Shown here piece by piece: positions 32,403-40,406 of a DNA stretch of 48,106 bases (its first letter is position 1; each line of letters starts with the position of its first letter). The stretch spans positions 1 to 48,106 of the forward strand of contig NZ_MBEJ01000119.1 in NCBI RefSeq assembly GCF_001953975.1, read 5' to 3'. The notes below the pieces were generated by a model. The model was not told where the DNA came from, did not search any database, and was given only the letters and a program-made list of their open reading frames with translations. The position numbers were made by a program, and so were the translations under genes. The DNA is from Mycobacterium sp. NS-7484. Lineage in GTDB: Bacteria > Actinomycetota > Actinomycetes > Mycobacteriales > Mycobacteriaceae.

Positions 32403-33163
32403 CCCTGCGCCAGCTTCATCACATGGCCGAGCACGTCCGGGTAGCGCTTGAGGTGCGCGCCGCCGTTGAGGTCGAGGACCTCACCGGTCAGCCACGACGC
32501 CTGCGGTGAGCAGATGAATACCACCGCGGCGGCGATGTCCTCGGGCACCCCGGTGCGGCCCAGGGCGGTGTTCTCGACGTACTCCTCGACCACGCCGGGG
32601 ATCATGGCCGCGGGGTCGGTCAGTGGGGTTTTCACGAACCCCGGCGCGATCGCGTTGACCCGGATGCCGCGCGGCCCGAGCTCGAGCGCGGCCACCTGGG
32701 TAAGCATGGACAACCCGGCCTTGGCCGCGCAGTAGGCGCTCATGCCGGCGGCCGGCTGACGCCCGTTCAGCGACGAGATCGACACCAGCACACCGCCTTC
32801 GGGCAGATGCCGCCCGGCGTGCTTGGCGACGACGAATCCGCCGTTGAGGCAGACGTCGATGACGGCACGGAAATCCTCGACCGGCATGTCGGTGATCAGG
32901 CCGACATTGCTGAACCCGGCGCAGTTGAGCACGACGTCGACGGCGTCGATCGAGGCGAAAAGCGCCTCCACCGAGGCCTCGTCGGTGACGTCGACATAGT
33001 GACTGTCATGACCGGCACCCAGCTGGGCGGCCCGGGCCGCGGCGCCCTCGGCATCACGGTCGGCCACCACGATGCGGCAGCCGTCGGCCGCCAGTGCCTG
33101 CGCACTGGCCCACCCGATTCCCGAGGCCCCGCCGATGACGACGGCGACGCGTTGCGTGCTCAC
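32399..33163 (-). CDS. Short-chain dehydrogenase/reductase (second gene of the KstR-type operon)
   Basis: 254 residues, classical SDR: VIGGASGIGWASAQAL (cofactor loop), D in VVADRDAEG, NCAG in place of NNAG, catalytic SISSLNG and YCAAKAG, and the C-terminal GEVLDLNGGAHLKRYPD. The GTG start at 33163 overlaps the stop of the preceding gene as GTGA, and its stop overlaps the next ATG, so translation of all three genes is coupled. Likely oxidises a secondary alcohol of a sterol intermediate, by context only. Confidence 0.87.
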   Translation of the reverse strand: MSTQRVAVVIGGASGIGWASAQALAADGCRIVVADRDAEGAAARAAQLGAGHDSHYVDVTDEASVEALFASIDAVDVVLNCAGFSNVGLITDMPVEDFRAVIDVCLNGGFVVAKHAGRHLPEGGVLVSISSLNGRQPAAGMSAYCAAKAGLSMLTQVAALELGPRGIRVNAIAPGFVKTPLTDPAAMIPGVVEEYVENTALGRTGVPEDIAAAVVFICSPQASWLTGEVLDLNGGAHLKRYPDVLGHVMKLAQG

Positions 33164-34263
33164 GCTTGGCCCTCGGGCGAGCGCTCGTCGGGCGTCCCAT
33201 CCGGTCGGTGATCGCCCCACTTCTTGTCGATGGCATTCCACACATCGGCGTAGTGCCCGGGATAGTTCTTGTAGGCGGACTTGGACCGCAGGAACGCGCG
33301 GATCAGCGGGGCGGCCAGGCCGATCGGGAACCGCTTCCAGCCGGCTTTCGCCTTGGTGTCGGCCAGCAGCTGCGGCCAGCTGTGATGCTGAAAGCCGAGC
33401 ACTTCCTGCGCCCGGCTGCTGTCCATCCAGTCGGTGGCGAACCAGGCCGCGTCGTCGTCGGGGTTGCCGGGCCGGCCGGGCGGCAGTCCACCCTTGATGC
33501 CCATGGCGGCCGCCGCTTGCGAACCGACCGCGGATTGCGTGTGGCGGTGCGTCTCGGAATCGCCGCCGATCAGGAGCACCTCGTGGTTGGCGATGTCGGT
33601 TCCGACGGTGGTGGCCGCGACGAACGCGGCCGCGACATCGCGCACGTCGACGGTCTGCAGCCGGCCGTCGGCGGGCAGCACGCTCTCGAACGAGATGAGG
33701 TCGACGTCCATGTCGAGGCTGAACTCGGAGCTCATCACCCCGCCGAGGCGCAGGATCAGCCAGTCCAGCGTGCTGGCCCGCACCAGTGCTTCGGCCTCGA
33801 CCTTGTGCGCGCCGTAGATGTCGGAGGGGTTGACCGGCGTCTCCGGGGTCAGGACGTCGTCGATGTGGTGCGGATTGCGGGCCCCGTAGACGGCGATGCT
33901 GGAGGCCTGGATGAACCGCGGCGGGGTAGGTTGGGCCTCGGCGGCGCGCACCAGTGAGGCGGTTGCCTCGACGTTGACCTTGCGGGCCAGCCCCCGGCGC
34001 AGATAGCAGAACGGCGGGATGATGGCGGCGAGGTGGATGACGGCGGCCGGGGCGACTGCCGCCATCAGCTGATCGACCGTCCCGGAATCGGTCAGATCGG
34101 CCCAGCGCACCTGGACCGAGGCCGGCAGTGCGGCTGCCGCCTTGCGGTTGGCCGGGACGTCGAGGTCGGTCGCGACCACGCTGCGCCCACCGGCGGCCAG
34201 AGCCTTCACCACGGCAGAGCCCACCAAACCGAAAGCTCCGGTGACCAGAACTGCGTCGGACAT
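33160..34263 (-). CDS. NAD-dependent epimerase/dehydratase or hydroxysteroid-dehydrogenase-like protein (first gene of operon)
   Basis: 367 residues, extended SDR. The glycine loop is VLVTGAFGLVGSAVV, the acidic residue D in VVATDLDVP prefers NAD, and YGAHKVEAEALV supplies the catalytic Tyr-x3-Lys. It is distantly like the 3beta-HSD at 43426. ATG 34263 has a GAGGAGG ribosome site. A perfect KstR consensus site overlaps the predicted transcription start (see 34276-34289). It leads a coupled operon with two classical SDRs. Confidence 0.83.
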   Translation of the reverse strand: MSDAVLVTGAFGLVGSAVVKALAAGGRSVVATDLDVPANRKAAAALPASVQVRWADLTDSGTVDQLMAAVAPAAVIHLAAIIPPFCYLRRGLARKVNVEATASLVRAAEAQPTPPRFIQASSIAVYGARNPHHIDDVLTPETPVNPSDIYGAHKVEAEALVRASTLDWLILRLGGVMSSEFSLDMDVDLISFESVLPADGRLQTVDVRDVAAAFVAATTVGTDIANHEVLLIGGDSETHRHTQSAVGSQAAAAMGIKGGLPPGRPGNPDDDAAWFATDWMDSSRAQEVLGFQHHSWPQLLADTKAKAGWKRFPIGLAAPLIRAFLRSKSAYKNYPGHYADVWNAIDKKWGDHRPDGTPDERSPEGQA

Positions 34264-34275
34264 AGACCTCCTCGA

Positions 34276-34289
34276 TAGAACGTGTTGCA
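34276..34289 (-). promoter_or_regulatory. KstR operator, dehydrogenase operon
   Basis: TAGAACGTGTTGCA fits the KstR consensus TnnAACnnGTTnnA at all eight fixed positions. It starts 12 nt before ATG 34263. A minus-strand -10 TAGGGT (34295 to 34290) would start transcription near 34283, inside the site, which suits repression. Confidence 0.8.
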
Positions 34290-34661
34290 ACCCTAGCGAA
34301 CGACAGTGTGGTGTGTGTCACCGTGATCCGGCCCGATTTCGAGGGCTCTAAATGGGCTGTTAGCCCGTCGATGCTCAGCAACCGGTCCATGACCGTGGTG
34401 CTGGGGCGGCGCAGGCCGAGGCGAATGTTGCTGCCGTTGCCTCAAAAGCAGTCGCCAATGGCACCGTCCGAAGGTATGTGTGACTGGGAACACATCGCGG
34501 GTTGGCCTGTGATCCATTTGCCGGAATGGTCGTCGTCGCTCAATTTGGAAATTTGCCCGAGACCTATGCAAGGTGTGGCTGTAGGTATCGATGAAAGTGA
34601 GCCAATCGCAGGCGTTTGTGATGTACTCGGTTGCACGCGTCAGCAATTGGGGAGGTGTGTG
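34290..34661. other. Gene-free, AT-richer stretch between divergent units
   Basis: About 370 bp without a convincing gene, visibly richer in A and T than its surroundings. Frames are open on both strands, but the translations have no recognisable domain and neither is supported by a ribosome site. It holds the promoter of the dehydrogenase operon at its left end, a small hairpin (GGGCT/AGCCC, 34354-34366) and the ribosome site of the gene at 34662. Confidence 0.5.
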
Positions 34662-34937
34662 ATGTCCGAAGATGTCGTGGCAGGGGTTAACGACAGCGAC
34701 TCCGGTGAAATTGCCGGAGAGGTTGCTGTCGGTTCCTCGGTGGTCGTTTATCCCGGAACTGATGACGAGCTGCACGGTGAGGTCGTCGAAGATTTTGCCG
34801 ACTTGGCCGGCACCGCGGTCGAGGTCGCTGGGGAACGAATTGTCGGACCGGCGCGGCGTTGGGCGGTAAACCTCGACGACGGCGGCCTGGTGTTCGTCGA
34901 CGACGACAGCATCGCGCTCGCGACGCAAGACGCCTGA
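34662..34937 (+). CDS. Small acidic protein, unknown function
   Basis: 91 residues, strongly acidic. The core GSSVVVYPGT followed by GEVVEDFADLAGTAVEVAGE and ARRWAVNLDDGGLVFVDDDS looks like a small beta-barrel (SH3-like) domain; I have seen similar hypothetical proteins in mycobacteria but know no function. ATG 34662 has an excellent GGGGAGGTG ribosome site (34649-34657). It is convergent with the P450 gene, 12 nt apart. Confidence 0.72.
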   Translation: MSEDVVAGVNDSDSGEIAGEVAVGSSVVVYPGTDDELHGEVVEDFADLAGTAVEVAGERIVGPARRWAVNLDDGGLVFVDDDSIALATQDA

Positions 34938-34949
34938 TCTCGCGGTAGT

Positions 34950-36149
34950 TCACCGCACTCTCAGCGGAAGCTGACATAACCGCCGCACCAGCAGGCTGGG
35001 CTGCCATTCGGCGACCCCGGCCGGGCGCACGGTGCGGCCGCCTGCAAGTAGCGACGACACCACGATGCGCGCTTCGAGCCGCGCCAGCGCGGCGCCCAGG
35101 CAGAAGTGGGCGCCCTTGCCGAAAGCCATGTGGCGCTTGACGTTCGGACGATCCATCCGGAATTCCTGGGGCTCCTCGAACACGGCTGCATCGCGGTTGG
35201 CTGCTCCCCACAACAGCAGCAGATGTGAGTCTTTGGGCACCGCGACGCCGACCAGCTCGGTATCGCTCACCACGTGCCGGTAATGGCCCCGAAAAGGGGA
35301 TTCGAACCGCAACACCTCCTCCAGAAACGGCGGAATCAACGCCGGGTCGCTCCGCAGCCGCTCGGCGACTTCAGGTCGACGGCTCAGGATCCAGACCGCA
35401 CTGCCGATCAGCGAGGCCGTCGACTCCCCACCCGCACCGACCAGCTGGACAAGCATCATCACCGCGGTTTCGGGCGACAAACGCTCAGCCGCACAGTGGG
35501 CCGCCAGATCGCCCAGCAGGTTGTCACCCGGGTTTGCCAACGCTTCACCGAACCGCTCGGTCAGGTACCCACCGACTTCCATGGCGGCGATCCCCGACGC
35601 GGTCAGTTGGTCCGTGTCGACGAGACCGTCGAGCAGCTGGGTGGTGGCATACGCCCACGTCACCAACCGGTCCACATCTACGGCGGGTACTCCGAGCAAG
35701 CGGGCGACCACCAGCATTGGCAGCCGGTCGGCCACCACTTCCATCCAGTCGAACTCCGAGCCCGCCGCGGCCAGCAGCTCGTCGGCTGTCTCGGCGATGA
35801 AGCGCTCCAGCTCGACCAGGCGTTTGGCAGCCATCCGGGGCAACACCGTCTTGCGGTGGGCTGCATGTATCGGTTCGTCGGCGGTGGCCAGCACGTGGAT
35901 CGGATCGCCCAGCTCGCCCATGCCGAACGCGGCGACGGTGCCGTCGGGCTGCGACCACATCGTCGCGGTCAGATTCGACGAAAATTCCTGCGTGCGCGCG
36001 GTGGCCTCGGCGACGGCGTCGTACGAACTCACCACGAAGAACGGTGAGTCACCAACCCGCGCCACCGGAGCGTCGGTACGCAACCGGTCATACAGCGGGT
36101 AGGGATCCTGGAGGCAGGCCGGCTCGAACAGTTCGTGTGCCAGAAGCAT
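34950..36149 (-). CDS. Cytochrome P450
   Basis: 399 residues, soluble bacterial class. The I-helix oxygen-activating motif is VGAGGESTAS, the ExxR is EEVLRFESP, and the heme loop FGKGAHFCLGAALAR supplies the thiolate ligand C350. The substrate is unknown. No ferredoxin gene is adjacent. It is divergent from a TetR regulator at 36314, with two or more palindromes in the 164-bp gap, so regulation by that TetR protein is likely. Confidence 0.93.
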   Translation of the reverse strand: MLLAHELFEPACLQDPYPLYDRLRTDAPVARVGDSPFFVVSSYDAVAEATARTQEFSSNLTATMWSQPDGTVAAFGMGELGDPIHVLATADEPIHAAHRKTVLPRMAAKRLVELERFIAETADELLAAAGSEFDWMEVVADRLPMLVVARLLGVPAVDVDRLVTWAYATTQLLDGLVDTDQLTASGIAAMEVGGYLTERFGEALANPGDNLLGDLAAHCAAERLSPETAVMMLVQLVGAGGESTASLIGSAVWILSRRPEVAERLRSDPALIPPFLEEVLRFESPFRGHYRHVVSDTELVGVAVPKDSHLLLLWGAANRDAAVFEEPQEFRMDRPNVKRHMAFGKGAHFCLGAALARLEARIVVSSLLAGGRTVRPAGVAEWQPSLLVRRLCQLPLRVR

Positions 36150-36192
36150 TCGCCCAGGTTGATCCGGTGTCTGCGGGGAGTCAACGGGCCGG

Positions 36193-36213
36193 GTGCAGGT
36201 TGATAACCTGCAC
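36193..36213. promoter_or_regulatory. Palindromic operator 1 between P450 and TetR genes
   Basis: GTGCAGGTT (36193-36201) and AACCTGCAC (36205-36213) are exact complements around GAT. It is 44 bp from the P450 start. The size and symmetry are typical of TetR-family operators. Confidence 0.7.
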
Positions 36214-36231
36214 GCGGCAGGTGGTCGAACC

Positions 36232-36292
36232 GGTGTCTCAGTGACACGCAGTGACCTGCGGACCGGGTGAGACCATCAGCGTATTTCGTCTC
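36232..36292. promoter_or_regulatory. Secondary inverted repeats between P450 and TetR genes
   Basis: GTGTC/GACAC (36232-36236 and 36242-36246) and TGAGAC/GTCTCA (36267-36272 and 36287-36292) are shorter inverted repeats nearer the regulator start. They may be autoregulatory sites. Confidence 0.4.
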
Positions 36293-36300
36293 AACATGCG

Positions 36301-36313
36301 ATAAATTGGCACC
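36301..36313 (+). promoter_or_regulatory. Leaderless promoter of the TetR gene
   Basis: TAAATT (36301-36306) predicts a start at about 36313, one base before GTG 36314. No ribosome site is present. Confidence 0.45.
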
Positions 36314-36868
36314 GTGTCTCCAGGGCGAACGGACTGGCTGGTCGGCGGAGATCGACGAGCCGAGGCCGCCGAGCGCATCTATGCCGCGGCCGCCGAGATG
36401 GTCGCACGGGACGGTCTCGACGCCCTCGACATCGATGCCCTGGCCGCGCGCGTGCATTGCTCACGGGCGACGGTGTACCGGCATGCGGGTGGCAAAGCTC
36501 AGATCCGCGATGCCGTGCTGGCCCGGCTGGCCGCCACGATCGTTGGGGAGATACGTGGTCGCGTCGACGGCCTGACCGGGGCGCAGCGCGTGCTCACCGC
36601 CGTCACCGTGGCGCTGCAACTCATCCGGGCCGACCCGATGTTCGGCCTGCTGCTGAGCTCACTGCGCAGCGGCGGTGGCATGGCAGCCGACTTGGCCCGA
36701 TCGTCGGTGCCGGCCACGTTCGCCACCGAGCTCAGTGGACTCGGTGAAGACGATCCGGTGGCCGCGGCCTGGATCGTGCGCCTGGTGCTGTCCCTGTTGG
36801 TCTGGCCGGGTGCCGACGAGGCCGCCGAGCAGGAGATGCTGCTCCGCTTCGTCGCCCCGGCGTTCTAG
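36314..36868 (+). CDS. TetR-family transcriptional regulator
   Basis: 184 residues. The N-terminal helix-turn-helix is RIYAAAAEMVARDGLDALDIDALAARVHCSRATVYRHAGGKAQI (residues about 20-60), with the canonical ATVYRH recognition helix. The C-terminal ligand domain (~residues 75-184) is all-helical. It probably represses the divergent P450 gene and itself. Start GTG 36314 is favoured by the leaderless promoter. Its stop is 8 nt from the convergent FGE gene. Confidence 0.87.
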   Translation: MSPGRTDWLVGGDRRAEAAERIYAAAAEMVARDGLDALDIDALAARVHCSRATVYRHAGGKAQIRDAVLARLAATIVGEIRGRVDGLTGAQRVLTAVTVALQLIRADPMFGLLLSSLRSGGGMAADLARSSVPATFATELSGLGEDDPVAAAWIVRLVLSLLVWPGADEAAEQEMLLRFVAPAF

Positions 36869-36875
36869 ACAGTAC

Positions 36876-37760
36876 TCAGCTGCGGCGCACGCATCGAAAA
36901 CCGATGTGGCTCATACCCGTATCGACCGCCTGCGGTCGCCGTGCCGCCGGCCGGTACCGCATGCAGTAACTGTCGGCGCACAGGTACGACCCGCCCTTGA
37001 TCACCCGCCGACCGACCTGAAACTGCGGCTGGTTCGGGTCATACGTATCCGCGGCACAGCAGGGCGTGGTGGCGCGGTCCGCGCCGTACCAATCGACGGT
37101 CCATTCCCAGACATTGCCGGCCATGTCGAACAGGCCGTAGCCATTGGGCTCGAAACTGCCCACCGGTTTCGTTGTGCCATAGCCGGTTTCGGGCAGATAC
37201 GGGAACTCGCCGTGCCAATAGTTCGCGAGGCGTTGTCCGGGGCGCTCGGGTTCGCCACCCCAGGTGTAGGACGCACCGGTGAGGCCACCGCGGGCGGCGA
37301 TCTCCCACTCGTCCTCGGTCGGCAGTTCCAGGCCGGCCCAGTCCGCATAAGCCTGAGCATCCTCGAAAGCGATGTGCACGACCGGATGGTCGTCGCGCCC
37401 TTTGAGTGACGACCGTGGCCCGCGTGGGTGATTCCAGCAGGCGCCCGGGGTCCAGGCCCACCACAGGTTGATGTGCCGCAGGTCGACGGGCCCGGCAGTG
37501 CGCCGGAACACCATCGAGCCGGGCACCAGGTTTCCCGGCGGAGCGCCGGGAAAGTCGTCAGGATTCACCGGACGTTCCGCGACCGTGAGATAGCCGGTGG
37601 CGTCCACGAATTCGGCGTACTCGGCGTTGGTGACCTGGTGGGGCTGAATCCAGAACCCCCGCGTGGCGACTTCGCGGGCCGGCGCCTCCTCGGGGTAATG
37701 CGAGTCAGATCCGAGAATCGTCGTCTGTGCCGGGATCCAGATCAGGCCGGTGTCTGTCAT
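36876..37760 (-). CDS. Formylglycine-generating enzyme (sulfatase activator)
   Basis: 294 residues, FGE-sulfatase (SUMF1) domain throughout. It oxidises the active-site cysteine of type I sulfatases to formylglycine using O2 and copper. Active-site cysteines C261 and C266 in GGSYLCADSYCMRYRPAARR match the Cys pair of characterised FGEs, and GFRCVRR closes the domain. AGNVWEWTVDWYG is also typical. It is encoded next to two CTAGR-type sulfatases, its likely substrates. I chose ATG 37760; an in-frame ATG five codons upstream is less likely. Confidence 0.9.
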   Translation of the reverse strand: MTDTGLIWIPAQTTILGSDSHYPEEAPAREVATRGFWIQPHQVTNAEYAEFVDATGYLTVAERPVNPDDFPGAPPGNLVPGSMVFRRTAGPVDLRHINLWWAWTPGACWNHPRGPRSSLKGRDDHPVVHIAFEDAQAYADWAGLELPTEDEWEIAARGGLTGASYTWGGEPERPGQRLANYWHGEFPYLPETGYGTTKPVGSFEPNGYGLFDMAGNVWEWTVDWYGADRATTPCCAADTYDPNQPQFQVGRRVIKGGSYLCADSYCMRYRPAARRPQAVDTGMSHIGFRCVRRS

Positions 37761-37835
37761 AGATCGACTCTGCAATGAGGGCGTGTGCTACTCGCACTTT
37801 TGCGCCCTGGACGCAGGATCGATGATTTCGGCGCG

Positions 37836-38735
37836 TCACCCAAAGACCGTCGTCCAATCGTCGCGCATACTCGTCACTGTCCAGCCCCGGTCGGCGGCGA
37901 GCGCCAGCGCCTTCTCGGCGCCTGCGGTGTAATCGAATTCGCGGTCGGCGTCGTCGTGGCGTACCAGCAGGCTCAGCGACGGGCCCGGACCTGCGCTGGT
38001 GTACTCGAGCATTTCGATGTCACCGTTTGAATTGCCCGCCGCGAAGATGGGCCGTCGGCCGATGCGTCCCCAGATACGCACCGGCTTGACCGGCCCGTCA
38101 TCCATGAATTCCGGGGTGGCGGTGGTCTTGAGGTGGCCGTCGACAAAATCGAGCCCCACCGAACTGCCGATCACCCGCTCCGGCGGTATGCCGTACATCT
38201 GCATGGTCACCGGGCGCATGAAATCGCGACCACCGCCGGAGGCGATGTAGTTGGTGAATCCGTTGTCTTCCAGATAACGCAGCAGCTCGACCATGGGCGC
38301 GTAGCCGCACGCCGTGTACGGCCGGTTCAGCGTCGGGTGCTCGGTCGCCGCGAAGAATGCCTTGACCCGCTCGGCGTGATCTTCCACCGGCAACCCGGCA
38401 TAGGCCGAAAGTATCCCGGCAGCAAGGACTTTCAGGCCAGAGTCGTCACCGTTGTAGTGCTTGGTGACGGCATCGCCGAACCAGGCGAGGTCGCCGGCCG
38501 TCGCGGCCCGGTACGGTTGACGCGCCGCGAGTTCGGCATCTGCGGCGGCCTGTTCGGCCAATCGGCGCACCAGGAAATCGAGCTGGATGTAGGCCGGTTT
38601 CTCCACCCACAGCGTGCCGTCGTTGTCGAAGACCGCGACCCGATCCTCAGGTGCGAGGTCGCGGACCGCGCGCTCGACGAAGGCGACGACAGCCGACTTC
38701 GTCGGCCCGTCGTTCCAGGAGTCCAGTGCTCCCAA
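37836..38735 (-). CDS. HAD-superfamily hydrolase
   Basis: About 299 residues. Motif I is VAVFDNDGTLWVEK (the DxDGT catalytic aspartates), motif II lies in YIASGGGRDF, and motif IV in FAAGNSNGDIEML. The cap has phosphoserine-phosphatase-like features. There is no ATG or GTG before motif I; TTG 38735, one base after the sulfatase TGA, is the best start and implies coupling. The substrate is unknown. Location in the sulfatase operon suggests a phosphate or sulfate-ester salvage role, but that is inference. Confidence 0.72.
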   Translation of the reverse strand: MGALDSWNDGPTKSAVVAFVERAVRDLAPEDRVAVFDNDGTLWVEKPAYIQLDFLVRRLAEQAAADAELAARQPYRAATAGDLAWFGDAVTKHYNGDDSGLKVLAAGILSAYAGLPVEDHAERVKAFFAATEHPTLNRPYTACGYAPMVELLRYLEDNGFTNYIASGGGRDFMRPVTMQMYGIPPERVIGSSVGLDFVDGHLKTTATPEFMDDGPVKPVRIWGRIGRRPIFAAGNSNGDIEMLEYTSAGPGPSLSLLVRHDDADREFDYTAGAEKALALAADRGWTVTSMRDDWTTVFG

Positions 38736-38736
38736 G

Positions 38737-40281
38737 TCAACCGCCCATTCGTTCGAGGAAGTTGTGAAGCTTCTCGACCGCGTGAGAGATCGTGAACGAG
38801 GCCGGTTCTCGCCGCGGCGGGAACTCCTTGAAGGTTTCCAGGAATTCGGTGACGAGCGCGTTGGCCATGAAGGCGAGGTAGTCGTGCTCGAAGTACCAGT
38901 CCCAGTAGGTGTTCGAGGTGATGTCGGCCCGCTCGTAAGGGTCGGTGCGCAGGTTGAAGAGTTTCGGTGCCCGCAGCGGGGTGAACGGCTCGAACCAGAT
39001 CTGCAGCGTGCCCTGGCAGCGCTGTTCCATGAACACCACCTTCCAGTTCTCGACCCGCACACCGAGGACATCGCAATCGTCGGAGAAGTAGATCAGGCCG
39101 CGGCGTGGGCTCTTGTCTGCCTCACCGGTCAGATACGGCAGCAGATTGAACCCGTCGATGTGCACCTTGTAGGTGGTGTCGCCCAACGTGTGGCCCTTCT
39201 TGAGCTTGTCCACGATGTCGGGTTCGCCGGCGGCCGCCAGGAAGGTCGGCAGCCAGTCGTGGTGCTGGATGATCTCGTTGGACACAGCGCCGGCTTCGAT
39301 CTTGCCGGGCCAGCGGATCAATTCCGGGACCCGGAAGGCGCCTTCCCAGTTGGTGTTCTTCTCACTGCGGAACGGCGTGGTGGCGCCGTCCGGCCAGGTA
39401 TTGGCGTGGGGGCCGTTGTCGGTGGAATAGACGACGATCGTGTCCTCGGCGATGCCCAGTTCGTCCAACGCGTCGAGCAATTGGCCCACGTTGCGGTCAT
39501 GGTCGACCATTGTGTCGTGGTAACCGGACTGCCAGCGGCCGGCCTGTCCGAGGCTCTCGGGCTTGGTGTGGGTTCGGAAATGCATGTGCGTGGTGTTCAT
39601 CCACACGAAGAACGGCGTGTCCGCTTCGTTCTGGCGGCGGATGAAATCGATGCAGGCCGACGTCGTCTCGTCATCGATGGTCTCCATCCGCTTCTTGGTC
39701 AGCGGGCCGGTGTCTTCGATGCGTTGCTTGCCGACCGGACCGAAACGCTCGTCGACTTCATCGGACTCCTCGTCGGTGGCCCACGAGTGCACCACGCCGC
39801 GCGGCAACATTGCCCTGCGCAACTTCGGGGCTTCCTCTTCCGTCGGATAATCGGGGCTCTCCGGCTCCTCCTCGGCGTTGAGGTGGTAGAGATTGCCGAA
39901 GAACTCGTCGAATCCGTGTGCGGTGGGCAGGTATTTGTTCAGGTCACCGAGGTGGTTCTTGCCGAACTGACCGGTCGCGTAACCGACAGATTTGAGCGCC
40001 GTGGCGATCGTCGGATCGTCCGGTGACATGCCGACGTCCACGCCGGGCATGCCCACCTTGGACAGCCCGGTGCGGTAGACGCTCTGGCCCGTGATGAACG
40101 ACGCCCGGCCTGCAGTGCAACTCTGCTCGCCGTAGGAATCGGTGAAAAGCATTCCCTCCCTGGCGATTCGGTCGATATTGGGGGTGCGGTACCCCATCAA
40201 CCCCATGCTGTAGCAGGACAGATTGCTGATCCCGATGTCGTCGCCCCAGATCACCAGGATGTTGGGTTTCCCGTTCGGCAT
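38737..40281 (-). CDS. Type I (formylglycine-dependent) sulfatase, copy B
   Basis: 514 residues. Metal-binding D13/D14 (ILVIWGDDIG), the modified cysteine C55 in GEQSCTAGRASF (C-x-A-x-R), GKNH in GQFGKNHLGD, and STDNGPH are the expected alkaline-phosphatase-superfamily sites. No signal peptide is visible, so it is likely cytoplasmic. I chose ATG 40281 because the N-terminus aligns with the paralogue and GAGG lies upstream; ATG 40323 would add 14 residues. Downstream HAD and FGE genes probably share its transcript. Confidence 0.9.
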   Translation of the reverse strand: MPNGKPNILVIWGDDIGISNLSCYSMGLMGYRTPNIDRIAREGMLFTDSYGEQSCTAGRASFITGQSVYRTGLSKVGMPGVDVGMSPDDPTIATALKSVGYATGQFGKNHLGDLNKYLPTAHGFDEFFGNLYHLNAEEEPESPDYPTEEEAPKLRRAMLPRGVVHSWATDEESDEVDERFGPVGKQRIEDTGPLTKKRMETIDDETTSACIDFIRRQNEADTPFFVWMNTTHMHFRTHTKPESLGQAGRWQSGYHDTMVDHDRNVGQLLDALDELGIAEDTIVVYSTDNGPHANTWPDGATTPFRSEKNTNWEGAFRVPELIRWPGKIEAGAVSNEIIQHHDWLPTFLAAAGEPDIVDKLKKGHTLGDTTYKVHIDGFNLLPYLTGEADKSPRRGLIYFSDDCDVLGVRVENWKVVFMEQRCQGTLQIWFEPFTPLRAPKLFNLRTDPYERADITSNTYWDWYFEHDYLAFMANALVTEFLETFKEFPPRREPASFTISHAVEKLHNFLERMGG

Positions 40282-40406
40282 TCGCAATGCCTCGCTTTCG
40301 TATCGAATTTGAACGCTGGCCATCGGACGCTGACTCGACGGTATTCGCGTGAGGCCGGTTTGACGACGAACTCTCGGGTCTCTCAGGGAAAACTAAGTCT
40401 GAACGG

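Noticed and set aside
34308..34661. Upstream extension or separate gene before the small acidic protein
   Set aside because: Open frames on both strands but no domain, no ribosome site, and the strong GGGGAGGTG site belongs to ATG 34662.
38736..39071. N-terminal extension of the HAD hydrolase into the sulfatase gene
   Set aside because: The translation there is Ser/Arg/Thr-rich out-of-frame sulfatase sequence.
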